Source of the DNA: Helicobacter sp. NHP19-003
GTDB taxonomy: Bacteria; Campylobacterota; Campylobacteria; Campylobacterales; Helicobacteraceae
Reading direction: 5' to 3'
Length of the DNA: 64,000 nt
NCBI RefSeq assembly: GCF_019703305.1
Contig: NZ_AP024814.1
Location: 496,001-560,000 of the forward strand
Shown here: in pieces, positions 18,741 through 27,987 of the stretch
How positions within the stretch are numbered: the first letter of the stretch is position 1
How the letters are laid out: every line of letters begins with the position of its first letter
Notes under the pieces: model-generated
Databases searched by the model: none
What the model saw: only the letters and a program-made list of their open reading frames with translations
What the model was told of the DNA's origin: nothing
Made by a program: the position numbers and the translations under genes

Positions 18741-19208
18741 CTAATCCATGTCTAGGCGGTTGAAGCTTTGGCCCTCGGCGGGGTGGTGGTAAATGTCCCA
18801 CTTGGTGGCGATGATCTCGCTCTTACGCACCAACATGTTATAAATCACCACGGAGGGGATCGCCACAATCAGCCCCATCCCTGTAGACTTTAACGCCAAC
18901 GCCAAACCGACCATGATCGCCTTCGTGTCTACGCCTGTGGTGTTGCCTAGTTCAATAAAGGTGATCATGATCCCCGTAACGGTGCCAAGTAGCCCGACAT
19001 AGGGGGCGTTTGAGCCGATGGTGGCGACTAAGGTCAAGCGGCGGTGCAAGTCCAGCTCCAGCTTGCGCTTGTCGCTGTAGTCATCCACCCGCACCGTGGC
19101 GTAAAACCACACCCGCTCAATGCCGATCGCAATGACAACCACAGACAAAAAGGCCAAAAAGCCCAAAATCCCATAGTCCACCATTTCTTTTAAGTTGAAA
19201 TCGCCCAT
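18741..19208 (-). CDS. exbB: MotA/TolQ/ExbB-type proton channel protein ExbB
   Basis: 155-residue polytopic inner-membrane protein (hydrophobic segments about 10-30, 60-85, 95-120) with the APYVGLLGTVTGIMITF signature and the VGLALALKSTGMGLIVAIPSV third helix. It forms the ExbBD channel with the next gene. Begins two bases after smpB ends. HP1445 counterpart. Confidence 0.93.
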   Translation of the reverse strand: MGDFNLKEMVDYGILGFLAFLSVVVIAIGIERVWFYATVRVDDYSDKRKLELDLHRRLTLVATIGSNAPYVGLLGTVTGIMITFIELGNTTGVDTKAIMVGLALALKSTGMGLIVAIPSVVIYNMLVRKSEIIATKWDIYHHPAEGQSFNRLDMD

Positions 19209-19210
19209 CG

Positions 19211-19663
19211 CTACCCTCTGTACTTTAGTTGGCTCTTGGCTTCCATGTCCAAAACCTTTTGTTTCATGCTCTCTCTCTTGTCGTAAAGTTTCTTGCCGCG
19301 CACCAGGGCGACTTGCAATTTTACCCGATTTTTAGCGTTAAAATACAATTTCAAAGCCACGATGCTTAGGCGTTGTTGCCCCACTTGAGCGTACCACTTC
19401 AAGAGCTGTTTTTTGTGGAGCAACAGCTTACGCACCCGCCTTTCATCAGGTGTGTAGTGGGCGTTTGCCGTCTGCAAATGGGAAACATGCACGCCAAATA
19501 AAAACGCCTCGCCTCGAATGATCTTAACAAAATTATCCTTTAAATTGACACGCCCCGCCCGAATGGCTTTGACCTCTGCCCCCACTAAAACCACCCCAGC
19601 CTCCAAGCTTTCTAAAATCTCATAGTCAAAAAAGGCTTTTTTATTGCGGGCAATCTCTCTCAC
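19211..19663 (-). CDS. smpB: SsrA-binding protein SmpB
   Basis: Binds tmRNA and brings it to stalled ribosomes for trans-translation. 150 residues with N-terminal IARNKKAFFDYEILESLEAGVVL, GRVNLKDNFVKI and the C-terminal RGKKLYDKRESMKQKV tail that acts in the decoding site. Its start overlaps the ispE stop by four bases. Confidence 0.97.
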   Translation of the reverse strand: MREIARNKKAFFDYEILESLEAGVVLVGAEVKAIRAGRVNLKDNFVKIIRGEAFLFGVHVSHLQTANAHYTPDERRVRKLLLHKKQLLKWYAQVGQQRLSIVALKLYFNAKNRVKLQVALVRGKKLYDKRESMKQKVLDMEAKSQLKYRG

Positions 19664-20427
19664 ACCCTATCCTTGATCCCAAAAAAGCTGGCCCCACTTC
19701 CGCTCAAAAACCATGCGTAACTAGGGTCTAAAGACTTAGTCCACTCTTTTAAAGCAGGGTAGCACTCAAAAGCAGGGGTGAGTAGGTCGTTTAACTCTTG
19801 CGCTGTGTGGGTTTTTAAAAGCGCAAGGCTTGGCGTTTCTAACCAAAGGGGGTTAAATTCTTTAAAGGCACTAAAGGCCCCATAAACCCTAGCGGTGGTG
19901 CACTCTAGGGGCGGGATGCTAAGTTGCACTTCTAGGGGGGGTTCGCCAAAAGACTCCACCACTTCGCCAAAGTGGCTGACATTTGCGCTAGCAAAGCCCG
20001 AGATAAAAAAATTCACATCCGCCCCCACTTGTGCCCCGATTTGATAAAGTTGCTCCAAACTTAAGCCCAGCTCTAAGTGTCCATTGATTTCCCTTAAAAA
20101 CACCCCTGCATCCGCACTTGAGCCTCCAAGGCCTCCACCTAAAGGGATGTGTTTTTCTACCTCTACACTGATTTGCTCTAAGTGCAGGCGTGAAGCGGGC
20201 TTTAAACTCTCTTTTAGCAACCACCACGCCTTGTAAATGGTGTTTTGCTCTAGGGGGCAATTAAAAGCGCCCTTCAAGCTAAACTTGGGCGCACTTTTTA
20301 CACCCAACACATCGTGCAAGTTTTGCACTAGGCACAAACGGGAATTCAATAAATGATACCCCTGAGCTCTGCCGACCATCTTTAAAAAGACATTGACCTT
20401 TGGATACACGGGGCAACTAAATGTCAA
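19660..20427 (-). CDS. ispE: 4-diphosphocytidyl-2-C-methyl-D-erythritol kinase
   Basis: GHMP kinase of the MEP isoprenoid pathway, phosphorylating CDP-methylerythritol. 255 residues: YPKVNVFLKMVGRAQGYHLLNS at the start, the ATP-binding PLGGGLGGSSADAG loop near 93-106 and the SGSGASFFG motif near the C-terminus. It starts inside the csrA stop (ATGA), so csrA-ispE-smpB are translationally coupled. Confidence 0.96.
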   Translation of the reverse strand: MTFSCPVYPKVNVFLKMVGRAQGYHLLNSRLCLVQNLHDVLGVKSAPKFSLKGAFNCPLEQNTIYKAWWLLKESLKPASRLHLEQISVEVEKHIPLGGGLGGSSADAGVFLREINGHLELGLSLEQLYQIGAQVGADVNFFISGFASANVSHFGEVVESFGEPPLEVQLSIPPLECTTARVYGAFSAFKEFNPLWLETPSLALLKTHTAQELNDLLTPAFECYPALKEWTKSLDPSYAWFLSGSGASFFGIKDRV

Positions 20428-20660
20428 TCGATCTTGCCTAGTTCTTTGCCAATACCGGCCAAAAGCTGGTCGCTCACATCTTTAGACGCTTTTTTGTTCT
20501 CCAACGCCACCGCTTCTTTCAGCTCCGAGCGCAAAATCAAGGTGTGGGGGGGGGCTTCAAAGCCCAACTTCACACTCCCCTTTTCAATGGAAACCACCCG
20601 CACATAAATCGAGTCGCCCAAGACAACCCCCTCCCCCAATTTGCGCGATAAAATCAGCAT
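20424..20660 (-). CDS. csrA: Carbon storage regulator CsrA
   Basis: 78-residue RNA-binding dimer that blocks or stabilises mRNAs at GGA motifs; in H. pylori it affects motility and virulence genes. MLILSRKLGEGVVLGDSIYVRVV followed by GSVKLGFEAP is the canonical sequence, with the RNA-contact Arg at position 6. It lies six bases after ppiA and overlaps ispE by four. Confidence 0.97.
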   Translation of the reverse strand: MLILSRKLGEGVVLGDSIYVRVVSIEKGSVKLGFEAPPHTLILRSELKEAVALENKKASKDVSDQLLAGIGKELGKID

Positions 20661-20666
20661 ACAAAC

Positions 20667-21155
20667 TTAGGGTTGCGCCGAGATTTGGACACTCTCGATC
20701 TTATCGCCCTGTTTTAGGCTATCTAAGACTTGTAAGCTCGCCTCATCTTCAATCTGCCCAAACACTGTGTGTTCGCCATCTAAGTGGGGCTGGGGTGCAA
20801 AGCATAAAAAGAATTGACTCCCTCCCGTGTCGCGTCCGGCGTGCGCCATGCTTAAAGCTCCCCTTTTGTGCTTGTGGGGGTTGTTTGTAACCTCGCATTT
20901 AATGCGGTAATCAGGCCCGCCTGTGCCTGTGCCAAGCGGACAACCCCCCTGGGCCACAAAGCCGGCGATGACCCTATGGAAATCCAAGCCATTGTAAAAA
21001 CCCTCATTGGCTAGGGTTGCAAAATTCGTAACGGTTTGGGGCGCATCGTTGCCAAATAGGCGGACTTTAATCGCCCCCTTGCTTGTGTGGATCGTGGCAG
21101 TGTGGTAGCTTTCTAAGACATCGGGGTTGGTTTCAAAAGTCTTTAGGGGTTTCAT
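20667..21155 (-). CDS. ppiA: Cyclophilin-type peptidyl-prolyl isomerase
   Basis: 162-residue cyclophilin with [58 protein letters not shown], covering the catalytic Arg, Gln and Phe residues. No signal peptide, so cytoplasmic. First gene of the run ppiA-csrA-ispE-smpB-exbB-exbD (HP1441 onward). Confidence 0.96.
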   Translation of the reverse strand: MKPLKTFETNPDVLESYHTATIHTSKGAIKVRLFGNDAPQTVTNFATLANEGFYNGLDFHRVIAGFVAQGGCPLGTGTGGPDYRIKCEVTNNPHKHKRGALSMAHAGRDTGGSQFFLCFAPQPHLDGEHTVFGQIEDEASLQVLDSLKQGDKIESVQISAQP

Positions 21156-21229
21156 TGTCTTCCTTGAAAAGATTAAAATAATCGGGGCATTTTACCGATT
21201 TCCCCCTTAATTTATGTTATGGGGTGCTT

Positions 21230-22154
21230 ATGCGGTGCGTTGGTGTGTTGGCGGTTTACCTTATCTTAGGTGGGGGGCTTTTAGGGGCCAAGCAAGAAGC
21301 CCTAGACACCTCTTTAATCCACCACCACCCCCACAAAGAACACAAAGCCCACGAAGACCACACCCCAGCACCCCCACAAACGCCTACACCCCCACCCCCC
21401 AACACGCCACACACAGCCCCACCCAAGAAGCCAATGCCCACAAAGGCCACGCCACGCCCAACGCCCATAAACCCCACACACAAGAGCGAGCTCCTAGCCA
21501 CGCCACACACAACACCCCCACCCCCCAACACGCCACACACAACACCCCCCACCACCCCCACGCCGTTTTGCACCCATGGATTTACAGCACGTGTTTTTGA
21601 CCGCCTACTTTGGGGATGGGCATTACAAACAAGGCTATGGGCTGTTGTTGCAAAAAGGGCATATGTTAACCTCTGCCGAACTTGCTTACGACAAGGGGAT
21701 GTACGCCACGACTTTCATGGCGCAAATGCAGGATGACAGCGCGCCCGTGCTCATTTGCGTGGCAAGGTTACACATCAAAGCGATTGATCGCAATCGGGGG
21801 CTGGCCTTGCTCAACACCCACGCCTTCACCAACGACTATTGCCAAATCCGCCCTGAGAGCTTCTACCACGCCCGCATTTACAAACGCTACGCCCAAGACC
21901 TCTTGCAGACCAAAAGCACCACGCTCGGACTCCAAGTGTACTATCCCAAAGTGAGCGATGACAACGCCTTTGAAGTGCAGACCTTGCTAGAACACCACAC
22001 CTACCCCCCCGAGAAAGAAACCAATGCCTATGGCAGACCCTTTTTCAACAGCGCGGGGGTGTTTGTGGGCATGGCGATCAACCCAAGTGCCACTGCCCCA
22101 AGCCACAGTGTCCACGACTTTTTACGCAACCTCAAGCATAGAAATTTATTTTAA
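21230..22154 (+). pseudogene. Secreted proline/histidine-rich protein with C-terminal domain, frame broken
   Basis: HP1440-position gene, divergent from ppiA. From ATG 21230 it encodes a signal peptide (RCVGVLAVYLILGGGLLGA) and a Pro/Thr/His-rich tract. The remaining domain is in another frame, open from 21471 and reading MDLQHVFLTAYFGDGHYKQGYGLLLQKGHMLTSAE from 21576 to the stop at 22154. Removing one base, or adding two, between 21471 and 21575 joins them; candidates are the six-C runs at 21521-21526 and 21545-21550. The GHMLTSAEL and FNSAGVFVGMAI stretches recall trypsin-like protease folds, but I cannot name a catalytic triad. Decayed, phase-variable or a sequencing error. Confidence 0.62.
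21386..21541 (+). repeat. Direct repeat pair, 30 bp, in the proline-rich tract
   Basis: A 30-base unit beginning ACACCCCCACCCCCC occurs identically at 21386-21415 and 21512-21541, 126 bases apart, with a partial third copy after it. Because 126 is a multiple of three, recombination between copies would change protein length without changing frame; the C runs inside each copy could change frame. Confidence 0.85.
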
Positions 22155-22347
22155 AAACACAAATATAGGGATTAGTATATTTTATAGGCTATTTTGTCTA
22201 ATAAAATAGTTATTGTTCCTCTTTTAACTCTACTACAACACATTGTGTTTAGAATAGTAATCCTAACAGATTTTTATGCAAGACTTTAAGTATATTTTTA
22301 AGCCATAAGAGAATACAATGCTACTTTATCCTCATGGAAAGGTGTTT

Positions 22348-22824
22348 ATGAAACAAAAGTTATTCAAAACAATGGTTGCAGGTTTATGTTATTTTCTTGG
22401 AGGTTGTGGCGAAAGTGAAAATGAAAATGTCAGTGTGGATCAATACCTCCCCAAGGCCGAGCAAGCCTATAGGGACAAGGATTACAAAGTTGCGCTCAAG
22501 TATTTTAACAAGGCAGTGGGGCTGGGTGATGCCCACGCTTACGGCGGTTTAGGGGTGTTGTACCACAATGGGTATGGGGTGCGTAAAGATTACTCCAAGG
22601 CTTTAGACTACTTTGCCAAAGCCGCCCAAATGGGAGATGCGGGGGCTGTACAGAATATAGGGTGCATGTATTATTGGGGGCTGGGCGTGGACCCAGATCG
22701 CGCAAGGGCTAGGGAGTACTTTAAGAAAAGCAGGCAAATGGGGCTTAGGGTGATGGGTCTTTGCGACACAGATGCGCAAATGTTCCCCAAAGTGCAACAA
22801 ATGCAAATCAAACAGACTTTTTAG
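22348..22824 (+). CDS. Sel1-repeat lipoprotein
   Basis: 158 residues. Signal peptide with lipobox LGGC, then two clear Sel1/TPR-like repeats: DAHAYGGLGVLYHNGYGVRKDYSKALDYFAKAAQMG and the following DAGAVQNIGCMYYWGLGVDPDRARAREYFKK, preceded by a half repeat. Helicobacter Hcp proteins share this fold, but they are secreted with a Cys pair in each repeat; here only one repeat has a Cys and the lipobox predicts membrane anchoring. Start 22348 has GGAAAGG upstream. The 190-base AT-rich gap before it contains possible promoter sequences but no clear motif. Confidence 0.85.
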   Translation: MKQKLFKTMVAGLCYFLGGCGESENENVSVDQYLPKAEQAYRDKDYKVALKYFNKAVGLGDAHAYGGLGVLYHNGYGVRKDYSKALDYFAKAAQMGDAGAVQNIGCMYYWGLGVDPDRARAREYFKKSRQMGLRVMGLCDTDAQMFPKVQQMQIKQTF

Positions 22825-22880
22825 TTTAAAACTCTTTGGCAAAAAATCCCCCTCGTTTTTAGCAGATGGGATGGATGCCT

Positions 22881-23405
22881 TTAGGGCGTGGTGCGGTGTC
22901 CGCATAGGGGGCTGATCACCCCTTTAATTAAGCCAAAACTCGCTCCCAAAAATAAATAGATGTCTGCCATGCCCACATACAAAATGGGTTCTCTTATGAG
23001 GGCTTGTGTGGCAAGTGCCCCCAAAAACAGCCAGCCTAACATGCGATCTAAGCAAAAAGCGATGAGGGCAAAGACACCTAAACTAGGTAGAGCGTAATCG
23101 CCATAAACAAAACTAAAAGGCAAGAGCCCTAAGGTGTCCATGAACACAAATAAGGAAAAAAGGGCTAAAAAGGCACAGGCTCTTTTAGATAAAAATGGCG
23201 TTTGTGTGCATTGAGCCAACAACGCCCCCACACTTAAAAGCACGCTAAAAGAACTTGGTGCTCCAAATAACCCTACAAAGACGCTGCTTAGGCTAAACCC
23301 ACAAATGGGTACGATTAAAAGGATAAAGCCACAAATCCCCCAAAGGGCGTTAAAACCCACAAACACCCACACCCCCACACAAAAAGCCAAAAACAAGGCA
23401 TCCAC
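22881..23405 (-). CDS. Membrane protein, likely partner of the sialidase-like protein (Kdo hydrolase subunit-like)
   Basis: 174-residue very hydrophobic protein with about five transmembrane stretches. It starts one base inside the upstream sialidase-like gene, so the two are coupled. In H. pylori the adjacent pair HP0579 (membrane protein) and HP0580 (sialidase-like) was shown to remove the outer Kdo sugar of LPS. Sequence type and order fit that pair, but membrane-protein similarity is weak evidence, so this is an inference from context. Confidence 0.6.
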   Translation of the reverse strand: MDALFLAFCVGVWVFVGFNALWGICGFILLIVPICGFSLSSVFVGLFGAPSSFSVLLSVGALLAQCTQTPFLSKRACAFLALFSLFVFMDTLGLLPFSFVYGDYALPSLGVFALIAFCLDRMLGWLFLGALATQALIREPILYVGMADIYLFLGASFGLIKGVISPLCGHRTTP

Positions 23406-24499
23406 TACAGACTCTTCAAGTACGAGAGATTCAACACCAAGTGTGCAATTACCTTGCGCTCTTTGGTGTAAAGGACATGGATTTGGTTGTGGAAGATCAA
23501 CACAGAGGGGTAGCTCACCTCCCCCCTAAGGCTTGTGTCCAAAATCTTTAAAGGCACAAACGCCCCACTTTTGGCATCAAAGCGGGCTAAACGCAAGGCA
23601 CTTCTTGCACTTGGATTGTTTGGCAAGGCTTGGTTATAAATGAGATACAGCACCCCATTGGCGTTAAACAGGGCGTTTGCGCTGTCGTAATTGTTGAGGT
23701 TGCTGAGGGCGGGCTTTTGCCAATGCCAAAAGTTTAAACAGCTTTGTGTGTAAAAATGCGTGGTTTTATAACTTCTAAAAACCGCAAAGGCGCAATTTTT
23801 ATACGGGACAAGACTAGGTTGTAATTGTTGTTTTAGGTAGTTGGTCTTGACTAAAAATTGCAAATGCGCTTCTTTGTCAAACTTTAAAAACACGGGGGAT
23901 TTGTTGGCTAATTCGTGGTAAATGGGGAGGATAAAGCCCCCATCTGTAGTCGAGGTGGGGGCGTTTCTCACTAGATGGCTGATGTTTAAAAAGGGGCTTA
24001 GGTGCAGAGTTTGTGCGTAGTGTAGGGCTTTGGGGTTGCTTAAGGGGGCACTCAACACATAGATTTTAGAAGTCGCCCATCCACCTAAACTGGCCCCCAC
24101 CACAAATAAATAAAGTCGATTTCTATGTGTCAAAAGCACGGGGTTGCCTAGGATTTTTACAAATTCTTGGGCTTGTTGGCTTAAATCATAGGCAGATAAA
24201 AGCTTAAACGCCTTGCTCCATTGTTTCTCTTTGTCCGTGTAAAAATTGCCCCAAATGTTGACATCGCTTTGGGCTTCCTTGCTCCCGCCAAAGTAAGCGG
24301 CTAGCATTGTGTGGCCGTCTAGAGCGGTTAAACTCGCTGAATGCACACTTTTAACAGGCGGCGGTGGCAAGCTTAGGGCACTAAAAAGAGGTTTGCTTTC
24401 CGTGAGCGTGGGGGATTTTACTAAGTTTATGCAGGGCTTTGTGGGCTTTAAAAGCATGATCACTCCAAAAAGGGCTAAGACAAAAGCCAAAAATTGCAT
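23405..24499 (-). CDS. Sialidase-like beta-propeller protein (Kdo hydrolase-like)
   Basis: 364 residues: N-terminal signal anchor (about 1-18), then a repeated beta-rich pattern as in BNR/sialidase propellers (TMLAAYFGGSKEAQSDVNIWGNFYTDKEKQW; FILPIYHELANKSPVFLKF; LRGEVSYPSVLIFHNQIHVLYT). These match the Arg-containing and Asp-box-like regions of the sialidase fold rather than exact Asp boxes. Counterpart of HP0580, catalytic half of the LPS Kdo hydrolase, followed by its membrane partner. Expected site: periplasmic face of the inner membrane, acting on LPS core. Confidence 0.7.
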   Translation of the reverse strand: MQFLAFVLALFGVIMLLKPTKPCINLVKSPTLTESKPLFSALSLPPPPVKSVHSASLTALDGHTMLAAYFGGSKEAQSDVNIWGNFYTDKEKQWSKAFKLLSAYDLSQQAQEFVKILGNPVLLTHRNRLYLFVVGASLGGWATSKIYVLSAPLSNPKALHYAQTLHLSPFLNISHLVRNAPTSTTDGGFILPIYHELANKSPVFLKFDKEAHLQFLVKTNYLKQQLQPSLVPYKNCAFAVFRSYKTTHFYTQSCLNFWHWQKPALSNLNNYDSANALFNANGVLYLIYNQALPNNPSARSALRLARFDAKSGAFVPLKILDTSLRGEVSYPSVLIFHNQIHVLYTKERKVIAHLVLNLSYLKSL

Positions 24500-24623
24500 C
24501 GTGCTCCTTTTTAAATCAAAGGTTGTAGTTTCTCACAAAATAGCTTAAGGTGTAGGGTGTTTTAATCGCCACAACCAACCCATTTTCTATGTGTTTTAAG
24601 GCGATTTTAAAAGGTTTTGTTTT

Positions 24624-24932
24624 CTAAATTTTTGCTTGAATTATATCCTTACACGCCTTTAATCTTTGATCCCACAACGCCTTAATTCTCTCAATCTGTT
24701 GTTTCTCCAAAGCCCGTATAAAGTGTTCCATTAAGTCGTAGGCGATTGCGCCATCTTTGTGGGTGGGGAGTTTAAGGGCTATGTTCTCTAAAAGGGATTG
24801 TTTAAAAGAAGCGCTGCCCCAGCTAAAAGAGCTAAAGGCTTTACGCATGCTTGCAATGAAAAATAACGCTCTATGGCGTTCTAGCCTGCCCTCTTTTAGG
24901 GTGGGCGATGAAAACATGCAACCCCTAGCCAT
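24624..24932 (-). pseudogene. Restriction-modification specificity domain remnant
   Basis: 102 residues resembling only the C-terminal end of an HsdS-like target-recognition module: FFIASMRKAFSSFSWGSASFKQSLLENIALKLP, followed by the helical spacer FIRALEKQQIERIKALWDQRL. Intact specificity subunits have two such modules (about 400 residues) or sit at the end of a type IIG enzyme; neither is present, and no methylase or endonuclease gene is nearby. I read it as a leftover of a lost system rather than a gene. Confidence 0.6.
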
Positions 24933-24986
24933 CTGACCTTAAGCCGTTTGGGGCACATCGGGGGCTTATGTTATACTCAGGAGTTT

Positions 24987-25841
24987 ATGGACTCTAAAAG
25001 GATTGGCATGCGCGTTGGTGTTAAGCTGTGGGTGGTTTTTATGTGTGTGGTGCTGCCTTTATTTGCAGAAAAAAACGGGTTTTTTGTCGGTGGGGGGTTT
25101 GTCTATAACTACTTTAGCCATACCTTAAACTTCACCATCCCCATTGACGGCACACACACCTTAGAGCCTGTGGCTGACCAGAGCACTTCACACAGCCAGC
25201 AGCACAGCGGGGCGCTCTATGGGGGAGAGATTGTGCTGGGCTACAAGCAATTCTTTGGCAAGCCCAAACTTTTTGGTTTGCGTTACTTTGCCTTTGCCAA
25301 TGGCATGGGTGGGGGGTATAACTATTTGGGTTTTGGGCGCAAAGGGCAGAACATCAGCGCCACGCAAAACGCCGCTACATTTTTCTATGGGGCGGGGATC
25401 GACTTGCTGTCTAATTTTTTCAATCGGGGCGATCACAGCTTGGGGCTGTTTGTGGGGGCGATGATCGGGGGGCAAAGCTGGCTTTTAGGCAAAGCTTACG
25501 CCAGCGATAAAAGTTGCCAAACCCAAATCCCCACACAGCCTAAAGATTGCGTCAGTGCGGACGCGGTGTGGAAAAACAACGCCTCGATCGCGAGTTCTAT
25601 GGGCAATGAGGCTAAGTTTTATGAAATGCCTAGTTTTCAAGTGGCGGTGCAAGGAGGCTTTAGGGCGCAACTCTCTAAGCACCAAAGCTTTGAAGTGGGG
25701 GTGCGCTTCCCCTTTTTAGAACACACCTATTACACCGAGAAAGACAAAAACAAATGGGGCATTTATGGCAAAGGCGGCAAGGCGCGTATTTTTTTGAAAC
25801 GGGGGATCGCCCTTTTTGCGCATTATTTTTACACTTTCTAG
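24987..25841 (+). CDS. Helicobacter outer-membrane beta-barrel protein
   Basis: 284 residues: signal peptide (cut near LFA-EK), the GFFVGGGFVYNY start typical of Helicobacter OMPs, alternating beta strands, one Cys pair around 175-186 and a terminal Phe (FAHYFYTF) for BAM recognition. It starts at ATG 24987 with AGGAG four bases upstream. It sits directly before cstA, where H. pylori has an OMP of the Hof group (HP1167, HofH); orthology is not proven. Function unknown, possibly porin or adhesin. Confidence 0.8.
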   Translation: MDSKRIGMRVGVKLWVVFMCVVLPLFAEKNGFFVGGGFVYNYFSHTLNFTIPIDGTHTLEPVADQSTSHSQQHSGALYGGEIVLGYKQFFGKPKLFGLRYFAFANGMGGGYNYLGFGRKGQNISATQNAATFFYGAGIDLLSNFFNRGDHSLGLFVGAMIGGQSWLLGKAYASDKSCQTQIPTQPKDCVSADAVWKNNASIASSMGNEAKFYEMPSFQVAVQGGFRAQLSKHQSFEVGVRFPFLEHTYYTEKDKNKWGIYGKGGKARIFLKRGIALFAHYFYTF

Positions 25842-25890
25842 GCGCGATTTACTCCCTTGTGCTAGACTTTGCTCTTTGCTAAGGGGACAG

Positions 25891-27945
25891 ATGGAACAAT
25901 TAAAAGCTTTGCTGTGGGGGTTGGTGGCGATCGTGGGGGCAATTGCTTTAGGAATGCTAGCCCTGCATAAGGGCGAGAGCATCAACACGCTTTGGCTGGT
26001 GTGTGCGGCGGTGTGTATTTACAGCTTGGGGTACCGCTTTTACAGCCATTTTGTAGCGTATAGGGTCTTGTGCCTCAATGATAACCGCGCCACGCCCGCT
26101 TGTGTGATCAACGATGGACGCGACTTCGTCCCCACACACAAGGCGATCACCTTCGGGCACCACTTTGCCGCCATTGCGGGCGCAGGGCCTCTAGTGGGCC
26201 CCATTTTAGCCGCCCAAATGGGTTATTTGCCCTCAATTTTGTGGATTTTAATCGGCAGTGTGCTGGGCGGATGCGTGCATGACTTCATTGTGCTCTTTTG
26301 CTCCATGCGCCGCAATGGGCGTTCTTTGGGCGAAATGATTAAAGATGAAATGGGGTCTTTTGTGGGCTGGTTTGCCATGCTGGGGACTTTGGGGATCATG
26401 GTCATCATCATCGCCATTTTGGCCATGGTGGTGGTCAAAGCTTTAGCCCACTCGCCCTGGGGACTCTTTACGATCGCTTGCACGATCCCCATTGCCATTT
26501 TTATGGGGCTTTACATGCGTTTTTTACGCCCCAAAGTGCTCGAAAGCTCGCTCATCGGCTTTGCGCTCTTGCTCTTGGCGATTTATTATGGCAAGGTGGT
26601 GGCCAATGACCCCACTCTTGCCTCTTACTTCACCCTTCAGGCCAGCTCTTTGGCGTGGATCATCATCGCCTACGGCTTTGTCGCCTCCATCTTGCCCGTG
26701 TGGTTCTTGCTCGCACCCAGAGATTATTTAAGCACCTTTTTAAAAATCGGGGTGGTGCTGGTTTTGGCTTTAGCCCTTGTCTTTGTCGCCCCGCCCATGC
26801 ACTTGCCTAGACTGACGCATTTTATCGATGGGAGTGGGCCTGTCTTTGCCGGTGCGCTCTTTCCCTTTTTATTCATCACCATCGCCTGTGGGACGATCAG
26901 CGGTTTTCACGCCTTGATTTCTTCAGGCACCACGCCTAAGATCATCGCCAAAGAAAGCCATGCCCGTTTGGTGGGCTATGGCTCTATGCTCATGGAATCT
27001 GTGGTCGCTTTAATGGCGCTGTTGATGGCGGGCATTTTACACCCGGGGCTGTATTTTGCGATCAACGCCCCCCAAAGTGCGCTAGGCACGGACATCGCCA
27101 CAGCTGTGCAGGCCATCAATTCTTGGGGCTTTAAAATCACACCCCAAGAGATTACAGACATCACGAAACACATAGGCGAGCAGAGCATTTTAAGCCGCAC
27201 GGGGGGCGCGCCCACTTTTGCCATCGGACTTAGTTTACTCGTGTATAAGGTCGTGGGGCACCCTAGCGTGATGGCGTTTTGGTACCACTTTGCGATCCTC
27301 TTTGAAGCTTTGTTCATTTTAACCGCCGTGGATGCAGGCACCCGCACCGCCCGTTTCATGATCCAAGACATCTTAGGGCATGTCTATCAACCCCTTGGCA
27401 ACACCAATTCCTACGCGGCTGGCATTGTGGCAACTTTATTGGCGGTCGGGTTTTGGGGGTATTTCTTGTATCAGGGCACGATCGATCCTAAAGGGGGGAT
27501 TTACACTTTATGGCCGCTCTTTGGCGTGAGTAACCAAATGCTCGCCGGCATGGCGCTCTTGCTTGGCACCACGGTTTTATTTAAAATGGGACGCTTTAGA
27601 CACGCTTTGGTGAGCGCGATCCCGGCGTTTTTTATTTTATCCATCACCTTTTACAGCGGGGTTTTAAAGGTACTGCCTAAAGGCGCAGACCCTATTTTAA
27701 ACAAAGTGTCGCATGTCGCCACCGCCCAAATTTTAAGCGAAAAACTCGCCCACGCCACAGACCCTAAGCAAATAAGCCTGCTCAAGCAAGCCATCTTTAA
27801 CCACAGCATCGATGCCATGCTTTGCGTGTTTTTCATGCTTGTGGCGTTTTTTGTGTTGGTGGCGAGTGTGCGTATTTGTGTGCGTGCCTACAAGGGGCAG
27901 GTACAACCGCCTTTAGCCGAAAGCGCGTTTGTGGCTGTGTCTTAA
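25891..27945 (+). CDS. cstA: Carbon starvation protein CstA (peptide/pyruvate transporter family)
   Basis: Polytopic inner-membrane carrier of 684 residues with about 16-18 helices (HP1168 counterpart). Family motifs: DGRDFVPTHKAITFGHHFAAIAGAGPLVGPILAAQMGYLP near 70-110, HDFIVLF near 130, ISGFHALISSGTTPK near 345 and DAGTRTARFMIQDILG near 485. In Campylobacter and Helicobacter CstA is linked to peptide use and host interaction; in E. coli its family takes up pyruvate. Start at 25891 after AAGGGGA; an in-frame start 75 bases upstream lies in the OMP tail and is less likely. Confidence 0.93.
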   Translation: MEQLKALLWGLVAIVGAIALGMLALHKGESINTLWLVCAAVCIYSLGYRFYSHFVAYRVLCLNDNRATPACVINDGRDFVPTHKAITFGHHFAAIAGAGPLVGPILAAQMGYLPSILWILIGSVLGGCVHDFIVLFCSMRRNGRSLGEMIKDEMGSFVGWFAMLGTLGIMVIIIAILAMVVVKALAHSPWGLFTIACTIPIAIFMGLYMRFLRPKVLESSLIGFALLLLAIYYGKVVANDPTLASYFTLQASSLAWIIIAYGFVASILPVWFLLAPRDYLSTFLKIGVVLVLALALVFVAPPMHLPRLTHFIDGSGPVFAGALFPFLFITIACGTISGFHALISSGTTPKIIAKESHARLVGYGSMLMESVVALMALLMAGILHPGLYFAINAPQSALGTDIATAVQAINSWGFKITPQEITDITKHIGEQSILSRTGGAPTFAIGLSLLVYKVVGHPSVMAFWYHFAILFEALFILTAVDAGTRTARFMIQDILGHVYQPLGNTNSYAAGIVATLLAVGFWGYFLYQGTIDPKGGIYTLWPLFGVSNQMLAGMALLLGTTVLFKMGRFRHALVSAIPAFFILSITFYSGVLKVLPKGADPILNKVSHVATAQILSEKLAHATDPKQISLLKQAIFNHSIDAMLCVFFMLVAFFVLVASVRICVRAYKGQVQPPLAESAFVAVS

Positions 27946-27987
27946 TGCTAGGCATGTTAAAATGCGCTAAAAATTCAAGGAACATTG

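Noticed and set aside
21256-21573. Gly/Val-rich reading frame opposite the proline-rich gene
   Set aside because: It is the mirror of a C-rich, low-complexity stretch; composition is an artefact of the repeat and there is no RBS.
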